Shown here: one piece after another, positions 24,701 to 37,900 of the stretch
Layout of the letters: every line of letters starts with the position of its first letter
How positions within the stretch are numbered: the stretch's first letter is position 1
From: Brachionus plicatilis
Taxonomy: Eukaryota; Rotifera; Eurotatoria; Ploima; Brachionidae
Reading direction: 5' to 3'
NCBI GenBank assembly: GCA_010279815.1
Contig: QEOQ01000508.1
Location: 130,936 to 194,935 of the forward strand
DNA: 64,000 nucleotides
Program-made: the position numbers and the translations under genes
The notes under the pieces: generated by a model
The model's input: the letters and a program-made list of their open reading frames with translations, nothing else
The model's database searches: none
What the model was told of the DNA's origin: nothing

Positions 24701-27700
24701 TTGAATGAACACGAATTGCATACTGTTGTTTTAGACTGTGCTAATTCGACAAATATATCTTCAACCAAGCTTGATGCCCAGGAAAAAAAATTTTTAGACA
24801 ACGAATTTGAAAAAAATACTTCAGAAAAAATGCCTTTGAATTTGGAAACAAGCAGTGGTAATATCTCATTTACTGACGATGAAAAACCTGTGTCCAATTC
24901 ATACCACAAACTGATTCAAGTCGAAGCATCTTCCAACGATTTGAAATCTCTAAATGGGTACTAAAATAAAAATTTTAATTATTGCCTTTATTTTGTAATC
25001 TAAATTTTTTTAGAAATACAAAATTAATAGAACTTGACATGGAACCAAATCATCCGGTCGAATACCAGGACAAATTAAGACAGGTAAACTTGGTTTGTTA
25101 TAAAATTAAAAATTGTTTTGCTACAAAATAACAATTATATTCCTTTTATATTGCGAAAAGCTTTCAATATCTAAGATCATATGATTGTAAAAATTTAAGT
25201 TTATTTGTAATTGCTGGTAATGATAATCAAAACCTTACGTAATACGACCAAAACTAAGGTTTCCTAATAATCATTTTTAACAATAACTAAAGTTAATTTT
25301 ATTTGAATGAAAACTTTTTTCCTTTAAAATTGATTCATGTGTGGCTTAATAATTTTTTATTATTTTAAAGAGTTTTTTCTTATTTTTTTTTGAAAATTAA
25401 TTTAAGATCTTAAATCAAACATTTTTTTACTTAATTTTACGTAAGAATTATCTGATTAAAGAAAACCCAGTGCCTAATAAAAAAGGATTCAGTAAAAAAT
25501 AGCAATGGTTTATCAACATCATAGAAATTTAACCATATTTTTAATTATATTGTCAAAAAGGTATAAGACTTGTTAATGACTTTGTCAAAAAAAGTGTCGG
25601 TTGAATTGGTAGCTTCTTTTTTAAAGTGATTAAATAAGCTTTTAAAATAAAAATTCCACTAAACAAATTAATATTCATTGGTGATTTATTATACAAATGA
25701 TTTGCCAAATTCAATAAGAAAAAAGATAGATCCCGCTAATGCCACAGTCACTCCGTTTTCAAGCACTACTTTTTACAAAATTTTTTTTTAAAATTTAGTT
25801 TCAATGAAAAAGTTGATTTTTTTTTAGAATTTAATTTATGTAAAATGTGGAAAATTGAAGTTTATGATAAAATTTAAATGTTATGCTCAAAAGCTATCAT
25901 CTAAAGAATTTTTCCTAGAAATTTTTGATTTTAAATTATTTTGCAGAAGCAAAATTTCAAAGTAAATATTCAATGTTAAATTGCATATTTTGTATCTGCA
26001 AATCTCTGCAAAAAATTTATGCAGAACGCTACGGTATGGTATGTTACAAATGAAAATATGTTTCTTTATTTAATTTTTATAATAACAATAATTTTGAGCA
26101 TGATCATAAAAATTTGACCATAAACTTCATTTTGTCTAAAATCAAATTATTTTAAAATTAATTACAAAATGATTTATGATGAATGCTTGCAATGATTTTT
26201 AGATCCAATTAGTTCAATCAATAATCAAAAATAGAATATTATCTACAACATTTGACAAAAAATAATTTTAATTTACCTTAAAATAAAAATAATTTTAAGA
26301 ATTAAAAAAAATTAAAATTAGCCTAAATAATTAAATTAAATTAAAAATTGTTTTTTGTTTCTTTAATATTCGAAGTTTCATTTAAAACGATTAAATCTAT
26401 CTTTATTTATATGAATAAGGTTTTTGTTTAAATTCTTTTAAATCAGAATAAATTAAAATAATAAATCTTGGTCGTGTGAAAATAAATTTTAATTTAAATA
26501 AATTCAATCAGTAATTGCACTTAACCTAGGAAACTTTGCGGATTTAGTTTTTTAAATTCGAAAGCTCATAAAAAAAAAATTCTCAAAAGCATTTTTTTAT
26601 AGTTCTATTTAGATTAAAGTCAAGTGTTTAGAGTGCAGAGTTTAATTCTTTTTTTTTGAAGCTTGAGATAAAAAACAAAAATCTTCAAGGAACATTGGAA
26701 GCTTTGTACGCAAAAGACGATAAATACATGGCCAGCTACAGACGAGAGAACGAAGAGCGCAATAATTACATTAAATTACTGCAATCGGACGTTCAGCAAA
26801 TTTCTGATGAAAAGTAAAAAAAATTTTTACAAATGATCTTTAAAATCTTAAAAATCTTAGAAATACACTAACAACCAACAATCAAAATTTACTAAGTCTA
26901 TTGTCCAAGTCAATATTAATAAGTGTTTCTCTGGATGAACATATTGCAAAACGCCTGAATAAAATTAGTCAAAATCAAAATGCAGATTTTAACAGTGGTA
27001 CAGACTCACCCAAAAGTTCAAACCACTTGTCAAGTACTGAATCAGGCCTTCATAGATCATCAGGCTCATCGGAAATTGGCAGCAATGAGGATATTTCTGA
27101 AGAAGGTTTGGACACTTCACAGAGAATATACGAAACTCTTGCTAACAGTGACCTAACTGATGAGACACTCATAGGTTATATTTTTTAGTCTAGTTAACAA
27201 CTATTTATTAATTTTTTATAAAATAAAATTTTTTTAGATGCAAATCTTAAAGTCCAATCCTCAATTGATAAAGTTTTGGACAAACTCGAAGAAACAAGCA
27301 AACAACTAACCGAGTCTCATTCACTTCAAATACAGCTAGCTTACAGATTTGAAGAGAACCAAAAAATGCTCGACGATTATAAAAATCGGTGCCAAAATTT
27401 GGAATCCGACTATGACGAACGAATAAATGAAATGCAAACAAGGATAAATAATTTAGAAGGACTGGTAAGTGCTTATGAATTGGAAATTCGTCAAAAAAAG
27501 ACCACTATTGTTAATTTGGAACAAAACTTGGTTGATACAAAGCAAGAGTTGGCTAATGCCAAACATGTTATTGAGAATGAAAAGACTGAGCTGTCCAATA
27601 TGGAGTTGATAAGAAAAGACTTGGAAGCTCAGCGATCACTGTATGTGAACAATTTGCAAGACAGTGATATTAAAGGTAAGTTTTTCGTAGATGATTTAAG

Positions 27701-30700
27701 TAGAAAATTTAGTAGTAGTTTTTTTTTTTTTAATGAATGTTGTAGACTTAGCATTGCCTATTAACAATAGTAAATCACCAAATAATGGTTAGTTTTGATT
27801 TGGTTTTTTTTAATTTATTAAATTAATAAAATTTTCAACAGAATTGATTTTGAATAATTCGTATTTGTTGGACGAGAAGCATGAGCTGGAGTACAAATTA
27901 AACAAAACTAGTGAAATATCTCAGCAGCAAATTAAGGATTTGGAAGAGACAGTGGAAAATTTTAATGAAGAAATTAGAAATATAAAAGAAAAATATGAGG
28001 AGCAATTGGATGAATTAAAAAGACAAATAAGTGCCATGGACTCGCAAATTAGATCGAATAAATCTTTTATTGATGTAATTAAATAAAACAAAGAAAAAAT
28101 AAGTTTGCTCAAATTTTATTTTAGCAACAAATGGCTGAAAGAGAGCAAGAAAGAGAAGACTATGAAAGTAAAATAAACGAGCTGAAAATTATCCTGAATA
28201 GAAAATCTACACAAGTTTTTGATGAAGAAGACAACAATCTGAAAGAGGTAGATTTTAAATGTTCATTAAAATTTTCATTTTTTTAGTTAAATAAATTTAA
28301 AATTTCAAGTACTCTAAAAATTTAGAGATAAAGGTAAAATTAAAGAATTCTGTGTGTAAATAACTAATCTTTGCTTGCTTGTCTTGCTTCTACATATTCA
28401 TGTTAATTGTTAAAAATTAAACCCAAGTTTACCAAAGTTTTTCAATTTAACTTCTAACTTTTAAAATCTATTCAGACTAAGTTAAATATTTTTATAGAAT
28501 TGACTCGTTCATTGTTAAGAATTAGAAAAGACCAATCATTTTATTCATTTTTTAAATTTTCATCTTAGTTAAAATAATATATGAACCAAATTGATTGTTT
28601 TGCCCTTATTTTGTTTTTTTTAATAACTTGAATTTATTTTTTAATAACTTTTATTTACTTCGAATAATTTTTAGCATGAAAATATTTCTCAAAAATTTAA
28701 TTTTTCTTTAAAAAAAAATATTATACATTATTTAAATATTATTAAAACCATAATAATATTAATTTATTTATTTTCATCCAACGAATCACTTACATTTATT
28801 TTCTTGTTTACAATTATATGAAATTTTTTTTTAAAAACTTCAATTAAAAAAAAAGATATCAAAATTAATAGTAAATTTAGTTCTTGGTAGAATTTTTTGT
28901 CCAAACAAAACATTTTTAGATTGAGAGTTTTAACTTCATTTAATTTTTGCAACTTGATGTTACAAAATGAACACTGATAGATATTGAGATATCAGCTGCC
29001 TCATAAGACCTCGAATTTACCTTACATTTTTCAGCCAATATTCAGAGACTTCATCTAAACGTTTTATTTCTCTTTTGCAATAGAAATTAAGTGTTATCTG
29101 TTAAAAAATAATTTTTAGTTGGAAAAGTAACAAAATAAAAACAGGTCGATAAATTATTTCAATCCTTAAAAATTTTTGTTTTAATGTTATGATGTAAAAT
29201 TTTTCTGGAATAACCAAATTAACAGAATTAAAATTTTTGTGGTGGTTTTTTAGATCCCCTTTTTTCCTTTTGTTTAATTTAATAATAAACTTTCATCATG
29301 AATTTTAGTCATAAAACTATGTCTAGAATTTTTTTATGTTTTAAAGATTTGTCAGCTTTGTAAAAAATCTTTCAAAAAAGTCCTTATTAGAACTGTGAAA
29401 TTTATTTTCCATTAATGCTTTTATGATGTTCTTTTATAAAGATTTATGTCAGAAATTGAATCAGCTGTATATTTATACACAACAAATTAATGAAATTGAA
29501 TAACTGATAGGGATTTTCTTTATATTAAAATTTCCAATTCGAGGTTAATTAATTTTTAAATGTCTTGTGATTATAATATTCTAAAGGGGACAGGTAGAAC
29601 GAAACATATAAAAAGAAAAAAAAAAACATATAACCAATTTTATAAAATGATAAAAAACATAAATTTAAAATCCAATTTTTTTTAATCCAAGTTTTAGTTT
29701 AATAAAATAGTTTTATTTAAAAAAAAACATGTAATCAATTTAAAATTAAAGACACAAAGCAAAAATTCAAATCCTTTGCGCAAATAGACGAATTAACTTT
29801 TTCACCAAAATTTACAAGTATTTTTACACATTTTTTATCATTATAGTTCAAAAATTAAAATTAAAATTAATTTTTCTAATAAACTGATAAATTTTTCAAA
29901 TTGGAGAATTTTAAATATTTCTTTAAACCATTCTTGAATTAGATTAAATCAAAATTTTGTCTCATTTTAACTATTTAAGTTATTTTTTATATAATTTATG
30001 TTTTATCTCTTTTTGATTTTTTATAGTTTATGTTTTTTTCTTTTTTCTATATGTTTTTTCTCTTTTTTTATGTTTTTTTCTACCTCACCCATTCTAAAGG
30101 CGTTGGTGTTGTAGCTTTGGCATGTTTTTCTAATTATCAAATTGTATAAAAATTAATTTTTTTATTAAGAAAAAGGAGCTGGAAGATATGGTCCAGGATA
30201 AACTCGACCGTATTAATCAACTTTCGCTAGAAAATGAAAATCTAGAGAGACATGTCAATGAAAAAGACGAACAACTAGATGATCTTAATAAAAAGCTCAA
30301 AGAAACTGAATTTAAATTGGAAAATTTAAACAAAGATAAAAACGATTTTGAATCAGTAAGAAAAATTTTCGAAAGTTATGTTAATTTTTTTAAAATTTTT
30401 TTACTCAGCAAATTGAATTATATAAAGAAGAAGTTGATACATTAATGAAATCAAATAAGAGTCAATCAAATATAATCAATGATTTGAGAGAGAAATTATC
30501 AGAACTTCAAGCCAAATACGACACTCAATTTGAAATGAATGAGAATTGGTCAATTGAAAAAGAAGACCTTATTCAGCAGAAAAATGACATTCAAACCGAA
30601 TTGTATAACTACATGAGCAGAGTATCGGATTTACAAATTTTCAAGGAAAACTTTGAGCTCGAAGCAAAAAATAAAATAGAAAAATATGAAGAAACAATTT

Positions 30701-33700
30701 TAAATTTGAATTCTAATATTGATGACAAAGAAAATTTAATCGATAGCCTAAAAGAACAGTTGAACGAGCTTAAGGAGGATTTTCAGTCTCGTCTCGAGGC
30801 CGAAATAAAACAATTTGAATTTGTAGAAGACAGACAAAATAGTGATCTAATAAAATCGTATGAAAACCAAATTGAGTTGCTTAAGAATGAAATAGAAAAT
30901 CTAAAAGCAGAACTTCAATCTAAAGAAAGCTATGAAATTTCCCAAAGTTTACTTGACTCAAAGAATGAACAAATCGATGAGCTTAATGAAAAAATCAAGA
31001 TACTTACTACTCAAATAGAAGAAAATATACAAATGAATGAAAATATGCAGAAAAAAATTCAGTATGAAAAAGAAAATTTTGAAAATGAGATAAAAAGTTT
31101 GAATGAAAACTTCAAAAGTGAAATTGATAGCTTGAACGAAAAAATTGAGACTTTAAACAGGGAAAAATGTGAAATCATTGCTGAACATGAATTAAAAGTA
31201 AATTTTTTTTATATTCTTATTTTACTCTTTTTTTATTTATTTATTCAACTTTATATTAAAGATAAATGAAAATAATGACCTGAATAAATTAAATGAAGAG
31301 CTCAGTAATAAATGCGAACAGATAACTAGTGAAAATAAAACTCTCAAGAATGATGTTGAGACAAAACTAGAAGATTCCAAAACAAAAGTATTTTATTTAA
31401 TTTATTTTGTTTCCCAATTTTCACATTTTTACTGAATGATTGGGCATTGAATAATTTTTAAATTTTTTAATAATTTATTTTTCAAGGAAGAAATGATTGA
31501 ACAACTAAATTTAGAAATAAATGAGTTGAAAAACAAATTAGTTGATTCGGATAATAAAATAGATATGTTTAAAGAGAGTTTAAATGATCTCAAAGAAAAA
31601 TCTGAAGACCAAAGTCCCTTAGAAGAACTGAGAATTAAATTAGAAGCAGATAATGAGGTCCTATCAAAAGAAATTAAAGAGTTAAAAGATCACAATGACG
31701 AGCTTAAAACAAATACTGATAAAATTAAAACAGAATTTCAACAAGAAAACACAAAATTGATAATCACAAATGGTAAAAAAATATTATTATTTTTAATTAA
31801 AAGGATCAAAAATGAATTTATATTATCAAATTTAAAAATTAAGAGAACATAGTGTATTATTCGCTTGTTTCCATAACGGCGAAAAAAATAAGGTCTTTCT
31901 AAAATATGAATTCAGTTTTATCTATTCATAAATATTTGATATTAAATTATTTTTTATGTATAGAAAATTTACTTAGTGAGAATGATGATTTAAAACGTAG
32001 ACAAAATGAATTGAATAATTTAATTACTGAGCTTGAACAAAAATTGGAGCAAATAGTCGAACAAAATAAAACAACTCTTGAGCAAAAATTAGAGGAACTA
32101 GACTCGATTCATAAACAAGAACTAGAAAATATGAACAATTTAAGTGCTAATGATATAGATAAATTAAAAAATGAGTATGAACAGCAAATCGAAAAGCTAA
32201 AAGAGGACCACTCGAGACAACTAAATGAAGAATTAGAAAGGACCAGGAAACAAATAACTGCAGAGTATGAAAAAAAAATTGAGTCGCTCAAAGACAGCTA
32301 TGACGCGGAAGATTCAGATTCAGTCAAGCTAATATCAGAAGCTTCAATTTCAAATGAAAATTGTAAAAAATTAAAAGAGCAAATTCAATTGAGCAAACAG
32401 CTAGATCAAGACATTTTTGGCAAAGTGAGTCAAAATCTAGAAAATGGAAATGATGAGGTTGAAGAGCGAATTCCTGATGGAATCAGAGAAATTTTAGATA
32501 AGCTCGAAAATGAAGGGGTTCTTTTGTTAACATTGAGCGAAATTTTGGCACTTAAAAATCATTTTAAAAACAAGAAATCATCGCCTGATCTGGAAAAATT
32601 GTCTGAACAAACTGAAAAAGACAACTTGATAAAGGAAAATTATCTATTGAAGGAAATAATTGAAAAATTTTCCACTGAAAACGTTAAGGATGATTGGAGA
32701 AGTTCGTTCTTGACCACCTTGTCAGAGATTTTTTCTAATCAAAAAGATCTTTTGCTATCCGAATTGAGGTCTTATGTATGCAGTGGATGCTTATCAAGTG
32801 ATGAAAATTATCTGAACCATTTGGAAAAGAAGATTGACAATTCGATTAGTTTGCAACAAAAATCAATTGATTATTTGCATTCGAGTGATAGAGAGAGTTT
32901 GGTAAAGGAAATTGAGTGCATGCAAGCTCAATTGGTCAAAGTTATGAATGAAATAAATGTTTTGTCAGAGAACGAAAGAGAACGTAAAAGAGAACGTAAG
33001 TGAATTTAATTTAATAAATTATTTAGATTAAATTTTATTTGAAATTATATTTTAAGTTAAATTAATGGAATATGCCAAAGATTCTGAAATAATTAAATCA
33101 AATGATTTGAAACAAAGTTTGAACCTTGAAAAAAATAAAACGTTCGATTTAATGGAAAAATTGAGTCAAGAAAAAAAAAAGACCAATATGATGCAAGAAC
33201 AATTGTATGAGTTGAACGAAGAAGTGATCAAAATTAAAGATCTCTTGAACATCGAGTCAAGCAATTTTCATACATTATGGTAAAACAAGATTTTATAAAA
33301 AAAAATTGAATTTTTTAAAATTATTTATTCTAGCAAGGAACTTGATAAAGAAAAGATCAAAAATGAACAACTAAGCAAAGCATTAGAAGCTAAAAACAAA
33401 CTTTCAATTCAAGATGAGAATGATTACAGAAGCGAATATATCCGGTAAGATTTTGACATTTAAAAAAAATCAAGTCATTAGCTTGACTTGACTTAAATTG
33501 TCTAATTATGTTTTATGATTAAACTTTAATTTCGCTTATATTCCAATAATATTCCAATTTTTGACTTGATTCTAGCCAAAAATTAAACTAAAACGTGAAA
33601 ATATTAGTTTTAACCTATTTATTAAGTTTTATTTTAATTTTCAGAATTAATTAACAAATTTGAAAAAATCTTACTAGATTTCAATTCATTAAGATTGATA

Positions 33701-34996
33701 GAGTTTCTGATTTTACTTTATTTAATTAATATCATTTAAAGTTTACAGACAGTTTTTATTTTAATATTGAGCAGAAAAAATTTTATTTGAAGCACTTTTT
33801 TACATTTCCGACTTCATTTTTTGTGAAATAATCCGAAATTAATGTTTATTTTCTTATTCTGTAGTTAAATTAAAAAAGAGCATTTTCATTATCAGATTTC
33901 GATTAAAAACAGATTCAAATTTTGAATTTATCTTTCTAATTTATTTAACAAGATACGTGAAAAATAATCCGGATGATTTTATGAAACAACAAAATCTTAA
34001 TAGCAAAAAGTTAGCAGTTCTGGAGCATCAGTTTTTCGAATTAGAAAAGCATACAAACAATTTAGATCAACTGCTCATTCAAGAGAAAGCAAAATACGAA
34101 AAATTAGCCAAAGCCTACAGCGACTTGAAAGCACGCTACAATAATCTGGGAGTAATTAGAAAAAATAAAATTTTTATAAAAAATAATTAATCAAAATTTG
34201 AAGGCTGTGAACAATGGAAACAATTTGGAACGAATTCGTCAGTCACTTGAATATTTGGCCATCAAGCACAAAGAAGAAATCGATTCAAAACCTGCGTCAA
34301 ATGAAGTGAGACACAACTTAAACTCCATCATAAATGAGCTTGAAAATGTATCATCGGCTTCATCTTCGTCTAGTTCTTTTGGCCAAAATGTGAACTCAAC
34401 TGATTTGGAGACTAAATTATTGAGACAAAATCGAGAATTGTTGGGCTCCGTAAAAAAACTTACCAACGAAAAGTCGGAATTTAGAGGAAATGTCCAAAAA
34501 TTGGAGGAAGAACTTTGGATTCTGAGAAACAAAAGTCAAAAAGCTCAAATAAATTCGAACGCAATGTCTGATTCGGACAAGGAAAAATTTAAAAAACTTT
34601 ACATAAAATATCTAAGGGCTGAAAGCTTTCGCAAAAGTTTAGTTTATCAAAAAAGATTTTTGTTAATTATGCTCAGTGGTTATGAAGAGACTGAACGAGA
34701 GATAATGACCACTTTAAAATTAGAAACAAATTCGACCCTAAAAAATAATAAATACGCGCTAGTTCAAGAGAATAATAAAAACGGATCGTTTTATTACTCG
34801 AGTAGATTTACAATTCACAAAGCTAAAAGCCGGTTTAGAACCGCAGCTATTTGTATAATTGCAATTAATAGAATAAAGTAATTTTTCAATAAATTTACAA
34901 TGAAAAAAAAAATTAAAAATAAAATTTTTTTTCAGATTTCTTCAACGAAAACATTCTTATATGTCAACTCGAGTTGATTCTCATCGATCAAATTGA
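15716..34996 (+). CDS. pericentrin/AKAP9-type centrosomal coiled-coil protein with PACT domain
   Basis: 27 exons: 15716-15730, 17022-17289, 17345-17448, 17504-17704, 17761-18243, 18306-18368, 21242-21286, 21350-21472, 21533-21622, 24695-24957, 25014-25083, 26662-26813, 26861-27174, 27238-27675, 27746-27787, 27842-28074, 28125-28247, 30170-30355, 30409-31197, 31262-31387, 31487-31772, 31964-32995, 33057-33279, 33334-33444, 33953-34151, 34204-34877, 34936-34996. These sum to 6714 nt, an unbroken 2237 codons. Nearly the whole protein is Glu/Lys/Leu/Asn coiled coil with a Ser-rich segment in exon 13. The C-terminal PACT domain (about 2118-2225) shows YLRAESFRKSLVYQKRFLL, then RFRTAAICIIAINRIKFLQRK-type sequence split over the last intron. 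PACT targets pericentrin and AKAP9 to the centrosome and binds calmodulin. Exon 1 (MYAQF, followed by GTAAGTAG) is the least certain; an in-frame ATG in exon 2 is the alternative start. Confidence 0.88.
15731..17021 (+). other. 1.3-kb putative intron 1 of the PACT-domain gene
   Basis: AT-rich sequence between the proposed 15-bp first exon and exon 2 (acceptor TTTTTAG before 17022). If the first exon is wrong this is upstream promoter or 5' UTR. No other feature seen. Confidence 0.45.
18369..21241 (+). other. 2.9-kb intron 6 of the PACT-domain gene
   Basis: Donor GTAAAC, acceptor TTTTTAG, phase 0. It contains a run of about 20 A/T-only bases near 18941, a perfect 20-bp-arm hairpin at 19099-19139, and a C-rich run at 21197-21208. 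No nested gene recognised. Confidence 0.7.
19099..19139. repeat. perfect hairpin, 20-bp arms, 1-base loop
   Basis: Left arm 19099-19118 (ACTACTTATTAAATAAAATT) is exactly complementary to 19120-19139 around a single G. Flanking bases continue as an imperfect stem (TTCTTC on the left, GTGAAGA on the right). It lies in a PACT-gene intron. Confidence 0.85.
21623..24694 (+). other. 3.1-kb intron 9 of the PACT-domain gene
   Basis: Donor GTGAGA, acceptor CATTAG, phase 0. It contains a candidate inverted-repeat element (about 23643-23877) and an imperfect hairpin at about 24544-24578. No nested coding sequence recognised. Confidence 0.7.
23643..23877. mobile_element. candidate short inverted-repeat (MITE-like) element
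   Basis: The ends are imperfect inverted copies: left CTGGTACCTATTTGAGG and GACCTAATTTTA, right (reverse complement) CTGGCACCTATTTGCGC and GACCTAATTTTA. They are noticeably GC-richer than the surrounding intron. No coding capacity. No target duplication was confirmed. Confidence 0.5.
25084..26661 (+). other. 1.6-kb intron 11 of the PACT-domain gene
   Basis: Donor GTAAAC after CAG at 25083; acceptor GAAG before 26662, which is unusual but gives the only in-phase join. AT-rich, nothing else recognised. Confidence 0.65.
28248..30169 (+). other. 1.9-kb intron 17 of the PACT-domain gene
   Basis: Donor GTAGAT, acceptor ATTAAG, phase 0. It contains a candidate terminal-inverted-repeat element at about 29586-30100. 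A 62-codon minus-strand frame at 28764-28952 has no ATG and is judged chance. Confidence 0.65.
29586..30100. mobile_element. candidate inverted-repeat (MITE-like) element
   Basis: Left end AGGTAGAACGAAACATA is matched inverted at the right end (reverse complement AGGTAGAAAAAAACATA). CTAAAGG occurs at 29581-29587 and again at 30094-30100, which could be a target duplication. The interior is A/T homopolymer-rich and non-coding. Confidence 0.45.
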
Positions 34997-37900
34997 ATAA
35001 TTAAAATTTGTTTTTTAAGAGTAAACTTTTGGTAGCTTTAAATGAAAAAATTTTCCAATTCTGCTAATCAACCGTCCAGTTGAAATTTTTTTTTATACTT
35101 AATTTTCAAATGTATCAGACATTTTTAAATATTTTTTTTTATATTTTTACTTTTTTTTATTTGGTGCTAGATAATAAACAGATTTTTTTCTAAAATTTGA
35201 GCATTAAGAATAAAATTTTCTAAAAAATTTGTTTTAATTTTTTTCAAACACTGCATTTAAATCAAACAACAAATCAAAAAATTATTGTGATGAAAATATT
35301 TTGGAATTTTGAAAATTTACTAAATCTAAATATAAACTGGTTATGACTCTTTAGAAAAAAAATAGAATAAATGGCAATTATTTTTTAAAAACAAAAAAAT
35401 ACTTTTCTTAAAAAGCCTGTTTATTTTAAAAACGAGATATCTCCTTTATTTATAACTGCCCATCAACGTTTAAATTAATCTTTAGTAATTTATAATCTAA
35501 ATTAATTTATTAGAATGATTCGATTTTTAGAAAGTTATTTATTATTTTCGGTTTTACCGTAATAATGTATTTTAAAATTTGTATGACTAACTCTAAAAAA
35601 AAGCGGAAAATAAATCAATTTTTTTTTACAATCAATATTCACTTATCAGTAATATTACGATAAGTTGTCAAAATTCTCTTTTAATTTTTGATTCAAATTA
35701 AAAGGTTTTATTTGGTCATTTCAATGATTAAACTAGTGGGTAAAAAACCTCGAAAATTTTTTATTTCATTATTTAAATTTTCGAATCAGTTAAACAAAAT
35801 TAAATACATTCTGGAGGCTTGTCACAATTACCTTAATTTAGTCTTATAACAATCAACACAAAATAAACTAGTAATTAAAAAACTTTGCTAGCTAAAATTC
35901 ATTCTGTTATAGTAACAAACTTTAAAATAAAATATAAAAAAATTTTAACAAAAAATAAGATTTAATCAAATTATGAAATTATTTTTTTTGTATTTTCCTT
36001 TCAAGAATTAGATTTATTGAATATTAAAAGTTTAATCCTTTGATAACGACTTGTATTGAAGGTATATTAAAATTACTAGACAAATCCATCATTTTATTAA
36101 TTTCGAAAATATGCTCTCAATGCAATCAACGACTCTCTAGAGTGAATTTTTTAATTTAATTTTTTTAATCCATTGTAAACTTTGTGTCAATAATTTGCGA
36201 CAATTTTTACATTTAATTTAATAGAAACTAATTTCAAGATTGAATACTTAAAAGTTTGTAAACTTACTAATTTTCATAATTGGTCTTTTTTCTTACGAAA
36301 AATTCCAAATAAAAATAAACAAATAATTTAGCAATTTTTTAGCAATTTATTTTCTAAGGATTTATTTGATTAGTTTGTTCTCTTAGTCAAAATTTGCGGT
36401 AAAATTAATTTGATTTCTTTTTTCGTTGAAAGCTGTTTTCTGTAACAAACCGCGGATAAAAGTTCCATATCAAAAGATTATTAAGGCCCAAGAAAACAGA
36501 TGTAAGTTTTAAATTAAAGGTTTTTTTTATAGAAAATATTTTCTCTAAAGCCAACATTATTTTATTTATGTTATTTGACTCAGAGCTCGTTGTTTAGCTT
36601 ATTGAGAAAGTTTCAATGGACTGAAAATGCCACAAAAAATAAACTAAATGCTTTAAGTTAAACAAGCTTGTGATAAACTAATAAAGCCAAAAATTCTGCT
36701 TAAGAAAACACTCGGAATTCGATTATTTCAACCTTTTGCTCAATGATAATCTCTCATTTGTGTATACACTTGTCGAGATCTATAATTAAAGCCTCACAAA
36801 CGGTTAGTTGTTTTAATTGAGTTAGTTTACCTCTAGGACTTGATCAATTTTCAAGCTTCGTTTCAGCTCGAAACCCAAGTTTCTCCAATTGACCAAGAAA
36901 ATAATTAAATGCAAAATTAAGAATTAAGAAAAAATTCTAATTTGTTAGGTTTTTAAGAGCCAAAAGGAGAAGAAATACAATCTAAATTTCCACTATATTG
37001 AACAATAATTGAAGCTAGTTGGATTCCGTTGATTAGAATATAAAAATTGAATTCCTTTCTTGCAACATGGTTCATCTTTGTTTCGAGCAAAAGCGAACAC
37101 AATAAAGAATCTGAGAATCAATCGAAAAATGAATAAATAAAAAAACCTCTTTTTATTCATTATCTATGTATCTAGAGCAGTTTTTTTTTCAAAGAATAAT
37201 CAAGTTTCGAATAGATCATTTTTGCTTTTTTATAAAATTGGATAAGTCCATAGCCATTTCAAATTTGCACGCACTGTAATTGTCTAAGTTAAAAAAAACC
37301 TCTTAAACCTAATTTTAAAGATCGAAATAAGATTTATGATAAGCTTTTTTCTAAACCGGTCAGCAGCGAGCTTGATGAAAGACAGATAAACTTAAGATTA
37401 TCTTTCAACAAGGAAGCCAGATAATAGATCAATACTCAAACTGTTAAGATAATTTTCAAATTGGCTGGAAATGTCTAATGTGTTTAAGAAAATGAATTTC
37501 AATTTTTATTTGGTCAATTTAAGTTGAGAGTACTGTGTAAAATTTGCAAAACGTTGCCAGATTGTCCGTCATCCAGAATAATTTTGCTCAATTGGTAAAA
37601 TTTGCTGGTGGCCAATGCAAGGCTTCATTAGGGTTAAACAAATTTGCTGTTTTTTTATCTAGTGCTTCCTTAAGGACGAGGTTCGGTGATTATTTTTTTT
37701 CTTCAAATAAACCTGGTCTATTGAGAGCTTGTGTAAACATATTTAAATATTCAATTTTCGAAGCAAACGGAATAGCATTGTGAGAGTTTGTTTTAAGTAA
37801 AATTTAATTAAATTTTGTTATATGCGGTATTTAAGCGTGTAAACAATCCGAGTTGGATAAAATTAATCAATACGGCATAAACAATATTTGGTCCAGAAAT

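Noticed and set aside
37544..37783. 79-codon open frame on plus
   Set aside because: No ATG at its start (TTG only, stop just before), no family resemblance and no splice partners; kept only as a note on the intergenic region.
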